In this document: positions 1-7,178 of the stretch, in pieces
How the letters are laid out: each line of letters opens with the position of its first letter
How positions within the stretch are numbered: position 1 is the first letter of the stretch
Assembly (NCBI GenBank): GCA_031552425.1
Contig: JAVBMM010000084.1
Coordinates: 1-10,766 of the forward strand
Source: JAISFI01 sp031552425
Lineage (GTDB): Bacteria; Bacteroidota; Bacteroidia; Bacteroidales; Azobacteroidaceae
DNA length: 10,766 bases
Direction: 5' to 3'
Position numbers and translations under genes: made by a program
Notes under the pieces: generated by a model
Seen by the model: only the letters and a program-made list of their open reading frames with translations
Database searches by the model: none
What the model was told of the DNA's origin: nothing

Positions 1-556
1 CATATTTCAAATCTTCCTCACTGGAAATTTGTGCATATATATTCTCCATTGTTGCTTCTTCTACATACCTATAAGGAGGCTGTATCCTATCTAATCCTTC
101 CTCATCTCGAGAGAAGTATATTTCAGGAGCTACACCCATAAAAATAGCAAACTTTGCTTCGCTCAATAAACTTTCGGCTGTAGAGTTCACTGCTTTTATT
201 TTGTAATAATTCTTACCTGTCAGAGGAGTATTATCGGTGTAAGTAAGCGCCGTTATCCCGTTTTGCAACAAAGTGTAATTGATATTGTCTCCACTGCGAA
301 AAATTTCGTAACTTGTAGCTTTGGGAACAATGTCCCACGAAATAGATATGTTGGTATCGTTTAATACAGTATTTCTAATAACAGGAGTAAGTAATACTAC
401 AGCTCCAAACTTAATACTATCGATTTGCGACACTTCGATGACTTTAACAATATTACCATTGTTGTAAATCTGCAAAGTTTGATCTTGTCCAGATACAACA
501 CTCCCCATTAGCAAAAAAAACAGCATCAGAACAAATTGAATATTGAACTTTTTCAT
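1..556 (-). CDS. Secreted FN3-domain protein, left tandem copy (3' end outside window)
   Basis: Only the first 185 codons are inside the window; the reading frame is open to the edge, so this is truncated by the window and not visibly broken. It begins MKKFNIQFVLMLFFLLMGS with a hydrophobic core and an SGQ cleavage region, a typical Sec signal peptide. A fibronectin III-like module follows at about residues 55-140 (strands around NISISWD, SYEIFRSGD, YTDNTPL and NYYKIKAV). It is a close paralogue of the protein at 794-2410: the stretch APEIYFSRD...IYAQISSEEDLKY is nearly identical, and this copy has two extra residues (FMGVAP against FIAP). The start at 556 matches the start of the other copy and lies 12 bp after the collapsed small gene 569-718, so the order of the right-hand gene pair is kept. 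Probably exported to periplasm or surface; function unknown. Being a gene is well supported, the role is not. Confidence 0.85.
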   Translation of the reverse strand, partial: MKKFNIQFVLMLFFLLMGSVVSGQDQTLQIYNNGNIVKVIEVSQIDSIKFGAVVLLTPVIRNTVLNDTNISISWDIVPKATSYEIFRSGDNINYTLLQNGITALTYTDNTPLTGKNYYKIKAVNSTAESLLSEAKFAIFMGVAPEIYFSRDEEGLDRIQPPYRYVEEATMENIYAQISSEEDLKY

Positions 557-568
557 GGAAAAACATTT

Positions 569-718
569 TTATTGTTTAATAATCTTGTGAGCAATAACAC
601 CTTGCTTATTGGATATCTGGATGATATATAAACCGACCGAACAATCGGAAAGAAAAAGAGTGTTCCTACAATTCCCAACATTTACTACCCATGCAATTTT
701 TAAAAGATTTGTTTTCAT
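569..718 (-). pseudogene. Collapsed copy of the small T9SS-domain gene (49 codons)
   Basis: This is the left-unit counterpart of the 165-aa gene at 2421-2918, with about 349 bp missing from the middle. The first codons (MKTNLLKIAW) and the last about 30 (LFLSDCSVGLYIIQI... HKIIKQ) match the intact copy. Relative to that copy there is one extra base near 683 (GTAAATGTT against GTAATGTT), which shifts frame inside the signal peptide. The deletion junction near 661-664 brings the C-terminal part back into frame. The result is an uninterrupted 49-codon frame without the signal-peptide core, cleavage site or most of the T9SS domain. The likeliest reading is a decayed duplicate; a small expressed peptide cannot be excluded. 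It sits 12 bp upstream of the left large gene and may survive mainly as that gene's leader. Confidence 0.75.
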
Positions 719-793
719 AATTTCTTTACTTTTATGTGATTGTATAAAAATACGAATTTATTTTTACGATTAATCTGAATAATTAAAATTCAT

Positions 794-2410
794 TTAGAGT
801 TGCACCTTCATCTTAATCCAGAAGGTAGTTTTCTGCAACGTTGTCGCTGAAGTAGGATATACATAATCTTCCATTTTGTCTATCACCAAAAGAACTCGTT
901 TTACTACACCATCCACTATTGTATCATATACAGCAACCTTCATCGGCGTAGGATTTCCAGTTGTCATTCCTGTCAAAATTCCAAATCCATTTGGATTAGA
1001 ATAATTGGGAACAACTGTCTGAGCCATAATTTGACTGATAGTGGCTTTATCAAAATCTGCAACTGTAATTGGAGATTCACCTATAGTATATTCTGTTTGC
1101 GTTGACCAAGTGCTTGTTCTACATGTAATATTAGCTGAATTCAGCTTACTTGTGAAATTGCCTATTCTATTGAACCTAATTTCATTTTCATTAGACCACA
1201 ATTCAAAACCTCCATCAATATATTGTGATTGGTTCTTTGCTGTACAATATGAATATGCTTTACCAAATTGGGCAGAAATGAAGGGACCCGGAGTTCCATC
1301 TGTTGAATTTGTTCCCCGACCTGGATATCCTGCTAATAGGTAATAATATTTATAACCTACATGCACATCGTATGTTTGTTCATTTGTTTTTCCCAGATAA
1401 TCCTCCGCATTAAGAACAATAGAACCCAAATCATTTACTGCTGTAAATGTTGTTATAAATGTTCCATCGGGATTTACTAGTATCGGAACATTCGCCTGTA
1501 AGACACTTCCGGTTCTACTTTTCAGGGTATATGTAAACATTTGCAAACCATTTTCAGCAGTAATAGTTCCGGAAAGTGTCGCTATTCCATTCAAAGGTAA
1601 GCCGTTGAAATAATCAGCGCTTTGATCTAATCTAAAATCTACTAAATATTTATAATCAATTGCCAAAGAAGTTTCCCTCATCTTTTTCAACTCTCCGGCT
1701 GTGACCATTGCCTTCAAAGCAGTGGTTCCTTTTGCAAATACATATTCTTCGCCATTATCCCAATAAGAAACATTCACTGCAGCCTGTTTAACTCCAGGAG
1801 CAAAGAAAACGGTATCATTGATACGGGTAGTTTGATTTCCAACAGATTGATAAAATACCACATATTTCAAGTCTTCTTCACTGGAAATTTGTGCATATAT
1901 GTTTTCCATTGTTGCTTCTTCTACATACCTATAATGAGGTTGTATCCTATCTAATCCTTCTTTATCTCTAGAGAAGTATATTTCAGGAGCTATAAAAACA
2001 GCAAACGTTGCTGCACTCAACAAACTGCAAACTGTGGTGCTTACTGCTTTTATTTTGTAATAATTCTTACCACTCAGAGGTGTATTATCGGTGTAAGTTA
2101 GTGTCGTTATCTCGCTTTGCAACAAAGTGTAATTGACATTGTCGCCACTGCGAAAAACTTCGTAACTTGTAGCTTTGGGAACAATGTCCCACGAAATAGA
2201 TATGTTGGTATCATTTAATACAGCACTTACATTAACAGGAGTAAGTAATACTACAGTTCCAAACTTAATACTATCGATTTGCGACACTTTGATGACATCA
2301 ACAATATTACCATTTTTGTAAATCTGCAAAGTTTGATCTTGTGCAGATACAATATTCCCCACCAACAAAAAGAACAGAATCAAAGTGAACTGTATATTGA
2401 GCTTTTTCAT
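794..2410 (-). CDS. Secreted fibronectin III-like domain protein, intact right copy
   Basis: A 538-residue protein of unknown function. Residues 1-23 form a Sec signal peptide (MKKLNIQFTLILFFLLVG...VSA, then Q24). A short segment with the pattern IYKNGNIVDVIKVSQIDSIKF follows, of a kind common in exported Bacteroidota proteins. Residues about 57-138 look like a fibronectin III domain (NISISWD, SYEVFRSGD, TYTDNTPLSGKNYYKIKAV). Residues about 270-350 look like a second beta-sandwich. The remaining about 190 residues are rich in Gly, Thr, Asn and aromatic residues (YLLAGYPGRGTN, GGFELWSNENEIRFN) and match no family I can name. No T9SS sorting domain or lipobox is present, so periplasmic location or Sec-only export is likely. 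The start at 2410 is chosen because it gives a clean signal peptide and is conserved at 556 in the other copy. An in-frame ATG at 2461 lies inside the upstream gene and is not conserved. It is 10 bp behind the small T9SS gene, so co-transcription is likely. Confidence 0.88.
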   Translation of the reverse strand: MKKLNIQFTLILFFLLVGNIVSAQDQTLQIYKNGNIVDVIKVSQIDSIKFGTVVLLTPVNVSAVLNDTNISISWDIVPKATSYEVFRSGDNVNYTLLQSEITTLTYTDNTPLSGKNYYKIKAVSTTVCSLLSAATFAVFIAPEIYFSRDKEGLDRIQPHYRYVEEATMENIYAQISSEEDLKYVVFYQSVGNQTTRINDTVFFAPGVKQAAVNVSYWDNGEEYVFAKGTTALKAMVTAGELKKMRETSLAIDYKYLVDFRLDQSADYFNGLPLNGIATLSGTITAENGLQMFTYTLKSRTGSVLQANVPILVNPDGTFITTFTAVNDLGSIVLNAEDYLGKTNEQTYDVHVGYKYYYLLAGYPGRGTNSTDGTPGPFISAQFGKAYSYCTAKNQSQYIDGGFELWSNENEIRFNRIGNFTSKLNSANITCRTSTWSTQTEYTIGESPITVADFDKATISQIMAQTVVPNYSNPNGFGILTGMTTGNPTPMKVAVYDTIVDGVVKRVLLVIDKMEDYVYPTSATTLQKTTFWIKMKVQL

Positions 2411-2945
2411 AAAAATATTTTTATTGTTTAATAATCTTGTGAGCGCTAACACCTTGACCATTGACTATCTGAATGATATATAGACCGGCCGGACAATCGG
2501 AAAGGAATATAGTGGTTGAAAATGACTGATTTTTGAGGTATTGCAACAATTTCCCTTGTAAGTTATATACTCTGACTGCTATGATTTCCGTATCACTTTC
2601 AATAATTACATTATCGGCTTCCCGAAACAGTTTTATATCTGTTCTTTTTACCGTAACTATCGAAGTAGTTCTTGATTTGAAAGTGATTGCCGAAATATTG
2701 TTATACTGCAAGGCTGTAATATTCCCATTTACGGGATGCAGATTAATTCCCTGTTCCGTAAAAGTAATTTTGCTTAGGTTGTCTAATACAAAAGATTGTT
2801 CCGTGCCAATCAAAGGATACACATACAGCCATTCTCCGCTTTGTGCATGGGAGGAAAAGGGTATTCCTACAATTCCCAACATTACCATCCATGCAATTTT
2901 TAAAAGATTCGTTTTCATAATTTCTTTGTTTTTATGTGATTGTAT
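1861..2945. repeat. Right unit of a tandem two-gene duplication
   Basis: Direct-repeat partner of 1-745, covering the 5' third of the large gene, the whole small gene and about 27 bp of upstream DNA ending at TGTGATTGTAT. This copy keeps the small gene at full length and is probably closer to the ancestral arrangement. The spacing between units (1,860 bp at the left end, 1,854 bp at the large-gene starts) equals one whole large gene plus the short intergenic stretch and collapsed small gene. Confidence 0.85.
2421..2918 (-). CDS. Small secreted protein with T9SS type A sorting domain
   Basis: A 165-residue protein. Residues 1-26 are a Sec signal peptide (hydrophobic WMVMLGIVGIPF, cleavage around SHAQ). 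Residues 27-85 hold two short beta-type segments with a shared pattern (LDNLSKITFTEQG and YNNISAITFKS). Residues about 92-165 look like a type IX secretion C-terminal sorting domain: VRVYNLQGKLL, then LSDCPAGLYIIQI and the basic tail HKIIKQ. In this family the domain directs passage through the outer-membrane T9SS and is usually removed or linked to the surface. There is almost no cargo between signal and sorting domain, which is unusual. It is followed after 10 bp by the large secreted protein, so the two probably share a transcript and perhaps a function. Start at 2918 is the only one giving a full signal peptide. No convincing promoter was found upstream. Confidence 0.85.
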   Translation of the reverse strand: MKTNLLKIAWMVMLGIVGIPFSSHAQSGEWLYVYPLIGTEQSFVLDNLSKITFTEQGINLHPVNGNITALQYNNISAITFKSRTTSIVTVKRTDIKLFREADNVIIESDTEIIAVRVYNLQGKLLQYLKNQSFSTTIFLSDCPAGLYIIQIVNGQGVSAHKIIKQ

Positions 2946-3094
2946 TTATCTTTTATATCACAAGCAAAATTTTATTCTAATAATTAAAAAGTAAAAGTAT
3001 GAAATATTATTAAAATTTCCAAACTCTCTTTTTGTTGCACCTTATCTTCTACAATAAATATTCAGAAGAAAAATAACAATCATTCATTTTTGTT

Positions 3095-3102
3095 TATATT
3101 TG
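3095..3102 (+). promoter_or_regulatory. Probable ispE -7 promoter element (TATATTTG)
   Basis: TATATTTG is an exact match to the Bacteroidota -7 consensus TAnnTTTG. It would place transcription start near 3108-3110, about 17 nt before the ATG at 3126. No good TTTG -33 element is present at the usual distance, so the assignment rests on the -7 match and position alone. It rules out the in-frame TTG at 3090 as the ispE start, because that codon would precede the transcript. Confidence 0.5.
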
Positions 3103-3125
3103 CATTTATTACTTACAGAATTATT

Positions 3126-3935
3126 ATGATTTGTTTTCCCAACGCAAAAATTAATTTAGGTTTAAATATTGTTGCAAAAAGACCTGATGGTTATCATAAT
3201 ATAGAAACCATTTTTTACCCCATCAATCTATGTGATTCTTTGGAAATCGTCCCTGCCCAAAGCAAGAAAAGAACTTTCAACCAAACCGGGCTTCAAATTG
3301 AAGGAAATCCATCGGATAATTTAGTCATGAAAGCTTATCAAATGTTGGAGGAAAAATATCCTTTACCGGAATTAGATGTTTATTTATTAAAAAAGATTCC
3401 TTTCGGAGCAGGATTGGGAGGAGGATCTTCTGATGCTGCTTTTATGTTGAAGTTGTTAAATAATTTTGCAAAATTAAATCTCACAAAAAAAGAATTGGAA
3501 GAAATATCCGGAAAACTTGGCGCTGACTGTGCTTTCTTTATACAAAACAAACCGGTTTTTGCAAGTGGTATAGGAAATATATTCGAAACTATTGACATTT
3601 CTCTGAAAGGTTATTATTTATCATTAGTCAAACCCCATATCCATATTTCCACACAAGAAGCATATGCTGCAGTGAAACCCTCCTACCCAATAGATTCTCT
3701 AAAGAATATTATTCAAAAACCTATCATGGAATGGAAAAATTGTATGATCAATGATTTTGAATCCGGTATTTTTCTTAAATATCCTGAAATTCAAATGATT
3801 AAAGAAAAGTTATACGATTTAGGAGCAGAATACGCTTCCATGTCCGGTTCCGGTTCTTCAGTGTTTGGAATATTCAAATCTCCCATTCAGAAGAATATTT
3901 TCAACAATGCAGATAGTTTTTTAATACCACTATAA
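3126..3935 (+). CDS. ispE: 4-diphosphocytidyl-2-C-methyl-D-erythritol kinase
   Basis: Cytoplasmic GHMP-family kinase that phosphorylates the 2-hydroxyl of CDP-methylerythritol with ATP, the fourth step of the MEP route to IPP and DMAPP. The 269-residue product shows the family features in order: N-terminal NAKINLGLNIVAKRPDGYHN (residues 6-25, containing the conserved Lys8), the ATP-binding loop PFGAGLGGGSSDAA (92-105), GADCAFF with the likely catalytic Asp134, and the C-terminal glycine-rich MSGSGSSVFGIF (238-249). Length is close to the usual 260-290. The start at 3126 is preferred over an upstream in-frame TTG at 3090 because the protein then begins right before the conserved NAKINLG motif and follows the likely promoter. 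It stands alone on its strand and is divergent from the secreted-protein cassette. Its 3' end faces the small RNA and pflA. Family assignment is very secure. Confidence 0.97.
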   Translation: MICFPNAKINLGLNIVAKRPDGYHNIETIFYPINLCDSLEIVPAQSKKRTFNQTGLQIEGNPSDNLVMKAYQMLEEKYPLPELDVYLLKKIPFGAGLGGGSSDAAFMLKLLNNFAKLNLTKKELEEISGKLGADCAFFIQNKPVFASGIGNIFETIDISLKGYYLSLVKPHIHISTQEAYAAVKPSYPIDSLKNIIQKPIMEWKNCMINDFESGIFLKYPEIQMIKEKLYDLGAEYASMSGSGSSVFGIFKSPIQKNIFNNADSFLIPL

Positions 3936-3940
3936 ACCTA

Positions 3941-3978
3941 TATAAAACAAAAGCAGGGACAATCACTTGCTCCTGCTT
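3941..3978 (-). terminator. Intrinsic terminator with GNRA-type loop
   Basis: Read on the minus strand, AAGCAGG (3978-3972) pairs with CCTGCTT (3957-3951). After one mismatch the stem continues with G-U, C-G, A-U and A-U pairs, closing on a GUGA tetraloop. The stem is followed by TTGTTTTATA, a U-rich tail. The U tract lies only on the minus-strand side, so the hairpin ends leftward transcription: that of the small RNA and possibly read-through from pflB-pflA. It lies 15 bp past the ispE stop and could also stop or stabilise ispE mRNA from the other side, but without a U tract. Confidence 0.7.
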
Positions 3979-4036
3979 CCTCTTCATAAAAAACTCTTAT
4001 AACCCTAAACCTTGCAATTATGAAAACTTTAACCTC
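3941..4036 (-). ncRNA. Candidate structured small RNA, about 95 nt
   Basis: A leftward transcript is predicted because a good promoter (4041-4073) and an intrinsic terminator (3941-3978) flank it with no gene between. The RNA can form two adjacent hairpins. Hairpin 1 pairs UUUUCAUAA (minus strand of 4018-4026) with UUAUGAAGA (minus strand of 3981-3989): nine base pairs with one G-U, enclosing a loop of about 28 nt containing AAGGUUUAGGGUUAUAAG. Hairpin 2 starts two bases later and is the terminator. There is no reading frame of useful length: the first ATG gives a six-codon MRLKFS followed by stop. I do not recognise the RNA as a named Rfam family. It could be a trans-acting sRNA, a processed 3' element of the pfl operon, or an antisense regulator of the ispE 3' end. 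Confidence 0.55.
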
Positions 4037-4040
4037 ATTG

Positions 4041-4073
4041 CAAAGATAAGGCATTCTCCTTCATTTCTGCAAA
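4041..4073 (-). promoter_or_regulatory. Promoter driving the small RNA
   Basis: On the minus strand TTTG (4073-4070) is followed after 21 nt by TATCTTTG (4048-4041), an exact match to the Bacteroidota -33/-7 pattern with normal spacing. Start of transcription would be near 4034-4037. A 7-bp inverted repeat, ATTGCAA at 4037-4043 and TTGCAAT at 4012-4018, has one arm overlapping the -7 box and start site. It could be part of the RNA fold or a protein-binding site. Confidence 0.6.
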
Positions 4074-4169
4074 TTTTTCTATTTAAAAATGCCTCTATAA
4101 TAGTTAATAAAAATTAATGTTCTGATTGATTGAAAATTAGTTTATCCGTTAAGTTTGATTTTTATATTT

Positions 4170-4895
4170 TCATATTACCGGTAAATTATATGAGCGGAAA
4201 ATGTCTTCCGCTTTTCCTATTTCTATCCTTGTAGGTGTTCTTACATCTTTCAGTTTATATTCTTTATCTAATTCTTTCCATTTGTGCATCCCCATTTGAT
4301 GAAAGGGAAGAACATCTACCCTCTTTATGATAGAATTATATTGAGACATCGATCGTGCCCAATCAAGCAGGTCTTTCTCTTCGTCACTATAACCCGGAAC
4401 AAGTACATAACGCAACCAAACCGGTTTTTGAATGGAATAAAGATATGAAATAAAGGAAAGTGTAGGTTGTAAAGGAACAGAAGTCAACTGCTTATACTTA
4501 TGAGGGTCTATATGCTTAACATCCAATAAAACTAAATCGGTATAATCTAATAATTCTTTTACATTTGTATTGAGAATATAACCGGAAGTGTCTATTGCCG
4601 TATGAATATTTTCTTCTTTACACAATTTGAACAGATCATGAACAAAACCGGATTGTAAGAGAGGCTCCCCTCCTGAAACGGTTACTCCTCCGGAACGAAT
4701 AAAATTTTTTACTTTTTTTATTTCTTCGAAAGCTTCTTCCGGAGAAAGCATCAGTTTTTTATTCCTTACACCCCATGTATCGGGATTGTGACAATAAAGA
4801 CAGCGCAAAGGGCAGCCTTGCATAAAGAATACAAAGCGGATCCCCGGACCATCTTTAGTGCCAAAAGATTCAAAAGAATGAATATAACCCTTCAT
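4170..4895 (-). CDS. pflA: Pyruvate formate-lyase activating enzyme (radical SAM)
   Basis: Cytoplasmic radical SAM enzyme that uses a [4Fe-4S] cluster and S-adenosylmethionine to remove a hydrogen atom from the active-site glycine of PflB, making the glycyl radical. The 241-residue product has the cluster motif CPLRCLYC (Cys28, Cys32, Cys35; CX3CX2C) in the context FMQGCPLRCLYCHNPDTW, typical of PFL activases. SGGEP at 74-78 is the SAM-binding segment. The N-terminus HSFESFGTKDGPGIRFV is also characteristic. Length matches the about 245-residue family norm; there is no extra ferredoxin domain, so it is of the PflA rather than the long glycyl-radical-activase type. It follows pflB after 41 bp on the same strand, as in the classic operon, and no terminator or promoter is visible between them. 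No Shine-Dalgarno site is seen, usual for this phylum. Confidence 0.96.
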   Translation of the reverse strand: MKGYIHSFESFGTKDGPGIRFVFFMQGCPLRCLYCHNPDTWGVRNKKLMLSPEEAFEEIKKVKNFIRSGGVTVSGGEPLLQSGFVHDLFKLCKEENIHTAIDTSGYILNTNVKELLDYTDLVLLDVKHIDPHKYKQLTSVPLQPTLSFISYLYSIQKPVWLRYVLVPGYSDEEKDLLDWARSMSQYNSIIKRVDVLPFHQMGMHKWKELDKEYKLKDVRTPTRIEIGKAEDIFRSYNLPVI

Positions 4896-4936
4896 ATGGC
4901 ATAAAAAGCTAAGAAAGGAGACATTCTATTAACTTA

Positions 4937-7162
4937 TTAAAATCTATCCGTAATAGTTCGATTAATAACATCTAACTGTTGTTCCTTGGTGAGTTTGATA
5001 AAATTTACTGCATATCCGGAAACCCGAATGGTAAGTTGAGGATAATTTTCCGGATGAGCCATAGCATCTTCCAATAGGGATTTATTAAATACATTCACAT
5101 TGAGATGTTGACCGGCTTGGTGAAAATAACCATCCAACAAAAATACCAAATTGGTCCTTTTTTCATCTTCAGATTTCCCCAATGTTTCCGGAGTAATGGC
5201 AAATGTATAGGAAATACCATCATTTGCGTGTTCAAAAGGAAGTTTGGCGACAGAAGCCAAAGATGCAATAGCCCCTTTGGTATCCCTTCCATGCATCGGA
5301 TTAGCTCCAGGGCCGAAAGGTTCTCCTCCTTTTCTTCCATCGGGAGTACTACCGGTTTTTTTTCCGTAAACCACATTAGAAGTGATCGTCAACACAGATT
5401 GTGTAGGAATAGCATTGCGATACATTTTTTGCTTACGGATTTTATTCATAAATAACTCTACAATTTTCACTGCAAGTTCGTCTGTTCTATCGTCGTTATT
5501 TCCATACGGTACGTATTCTCCTTCCACAATATAATCTACGGCATCTCCTTCTTCATCTCGTACCACTTTTACTTTTCCATATTTGATTGCGGCAAAAGAA
5601 TCGGCAACAATAGAAATTCCGGCAATACCAAAAGCTTGAGTGCGAATCACATCTACATCATGCAAAGCCATTTCCAGGGCTTCGTAAGAATATTTATCAT
5701 GCATGTAATGGATGATATTTAGTGCTTTCACATAGGTTTCTGCCAACCAATCCAGCAACTTATCAAATTTATCCCACACTTCTTCAAAATCCAAATACTC
5801 ACTCGTGATCTTTTCAAAAATCAGAGGTGTTACCTGTACCTTGGATTTTTCATCTTTTCCTCCGTTTATAGCATATAACAATGCTTTGGGTAAATTAGCA
5901 CGTGCTCCAAAAAATTGCATTTGTTTTCCTACTCTCATTGGAGAAACACAACAAGCAATTCCATAATCGTTCCCGAACTGTGGGTTCATCAAATCATCAT
6001 TCTCATATTGCAAAGAAGATGTATCAATAGAAACCTTAGCACAATATTTTTTCCAGCTATCCGGCAAGTTCTCGCTCCACAAAATTGTCAGATTAGGCTC
6101 TGGGGAAGGACCTAAATTATACAATGTATGCAAAATACGATAGCTATTTTTAGTTACTAATGATTTATTTCCGGACATTCCACCTATAGATTCCGTAACC
6201 CAAACCGGATCTCCGGAAAACAGATTATCATATTCCGGTGTTCTAAGAAAGCGAACCATCCTCAATTTCATCACAAAATGATCCATCATTTCTTGAGCTT
6301 CCTCTTCTGTGATGAGGCCTCTATTTAAATCCCTCTCAATGTAAATATCTAAAAAAGTAGAAACACGACCGATGCTCATGGCCGCTCCATTTTGATCTTT
6401 AATAGCACCCAAATAACCAAAATATGTCCATTGAATGGCCTCTTTAGCGGTAGAAGCTGGTTGAGAAATATCAAATCCATATGCAACAGCCATTCTTTTC
6501 AAGGCTTTCAAAGCATTTATTTGATCGGAGATTTCTTCTCTCTGAAGGATTAAATCATCAGTCATCTGTACAGGATCAAAATACTCAAAGAAATTTTGTC
6601 GTTCTTCTATTAACCTATCAACACCATAAAGGGCAACACGACGATAATCTCCAATGATACGTCCTCTTCCATACGCATCCGGCAAACCTGTAATAATTGC
6701 ACTGGTACGGGCTTTCTTTATACTAGATGTATATGCAGAAAAAACTCCCTCGTTATGAGTTTTACGGTATTTTTTATAAATTTCCGTCGTTGCCGGATCT
6801 AATTTATATCCGTAAGCTTCCAAACCTTGTTCCACCATGCGCAACCCTCCATTGGGAAAGATACCACGTTTAAGGGGTTTATCTGTTTGTAAACCAACTA
6901 TTTTCTCTAGATTTTTATCAATATAGCCGGATCCATACGCATCTATTTGTGAAGGGATTTTAGTTTCTGCATCATAAATTCCTTTTTTTCTTTCCTCTTT
7001 AAACATTTCCGTTACAATGTTCCACAAACGGTTAGTTGCTTCAGTTGGTTGTTTCAAGAAACTTTCATCACCTGTGTATTCAGTATAATTCAAAAAGATA
7101 AAATCAGTGACATCAATTTTATTTTTCCAAATACCATCTTTAAAACCTATATATGAATCCAT
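4937..7162 (-). CDS. pflB: Formate C-acetyltransferase (pyruvate formate-lyase)
   Basis: Glycyl-radical enzyme that converts pyruvate and CoA to acetyl-CoA and formate under anaerobic conditions; cytoplasmic, active as a homodimer. The 741-residue protein carries the adjacent catalytic cysteines Cys404-Cys405 in GIACCVSPM and the radical glycine Gly716 in RVSGYAV near the C-terminus. Paired active-site cysteines are the mark of true PFL, as opposed to glycerol, choline or hydroxyphenylacetate relatives with one cysteine. Other family segments include TGLPDAYGRGRIIGDYRR (158-175) and SNVVYGKKTGSTPDGRK in the C-terminal part. Length is close to the about 760 of the E. coli enzyme. It is the first gene of a pflB-pflA operon with a promoter at 7318-7349 and a long leader containing palindromes. 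Presence implies mixed-acid type fermentation and oxygen-sensitive growth. Confidence 0.98.
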   Translation of the reverse strand: MDSYIGFKDGIWKNKIDVTDFIFLNYTEYTGDESFLKQPTEATNRLWNIVTEMFKEERKKGIYDAETKIPSQIDAYGSGYIDKNLEKIVGLQTDKPLKRGIFPNGGLRMVEQGLEAYGYKLDPATTEIYKKYRKTHNEGVFSAYTSSIKKARTSAIITGLPDAYGRGRIIGDYRRVALYGVDRLIEERQNFFEYFDPVQMTDDLILQREEISDQINALKALKRMAVAYGFDISQPASTAKEAIQWTYFGYLGAIKDQNGAAMSIGRVSTFLDIYIERDLNRGLITEEEAQEMMDHFVMKLRMVRFLRTPEYDNLFSGDPVWVTESIGGMSGNKSLVTKNSYRILHTLYNLGPSPEPNLTILWSENLPDSWKKYCAKVSIDTSSLQYENDDLMNPQFGNDYGIACCVSPMRVGKQMQFFGARANLPKALLYAINGGKDEKSKVQVTPLIFEKITSEYLDFEEVWDKFDKLLDWLAETYVKALNIIHYMHDKYSYEALEMALHDVDVIRTQAFGIAGISIVADSFAAIKYGKVKVVRDEEGDAVDYIVEGEYVPYGNNDDRTDELAVKIVELFMNKIRKQKMYRNAIPTQSVLTITSNVVYGKKTGSTPDGRKGGEPFGPGANPMHGRDTKGAIASLASVAKLPFEHANDGISYTFAITPETLGKSEDEKRTNLVFLLDGYFHQAGQHLNVNVFNKSLLEDAMAHPENYPQLTIRVSGYAVNFIKLTKEQQLDVINRTITDRF

Positions 7163-7178
7163 TTTATATAATTAAATT

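Larger units (their letters stand above)
1..745. repeat. Left unit of a tandem two-gene duplication
   Basis: Bases 1-745 align with 1861-2945 in the same orientation. Long stretches are nearly identical (for example around 1-75 and 1861-1935). There is a 6-bp difference near 130-140 and the large deletion within 569-718. Similarity fades after TGTGATTGTAT just upstream of the small gene. The unit continues beyond the left edge. Only single-base differences and these indels separate the copies, so the duplication is not ancient, but it is not perfectly fresh either. Confidence 0.85.

Noticed and set aside
745..766. AT-only hairpin (TAAAAATA and TATTTTTA) between the two cassette units
   Set aside because: Eight A-T pairs alone are too weak to call a terminator. 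The same stretch contains CGAATTTA, a one-mismatch -7 box, which also lacks a -33 partner.
2411..2461. A 17-codon N-terminal extension of the large secreted protein, starting at an ATG at 2461
   Set aside because: It overlaps the 3' end of the small gene, puts a non-hydrophobic stretch before a good signal peptide, and its ATG is absent from the left copy (608-610 reads AAT).
3090..3125. Longer ispE start at a TTG codon
   Set aside because: The codon precedes the likely transcription start and adds residues absent from the family; the ATG at 3126 sits right before the conserved NAKINLG motif.
4020..4049. Nine-codon plus-strand frame (MKTLTSLQR) opposite the small RNA
   Set aside because: Very short, no promoter on that strand, and the bases are explained by the RNA promoter and hairpin arm.
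5095..5376. Open frame of 93 codons on the minus strand inside pflB
   Set aside because: It is in another frame of a gene with full catalytic motifs; no independent start signal or recognisable protein features.
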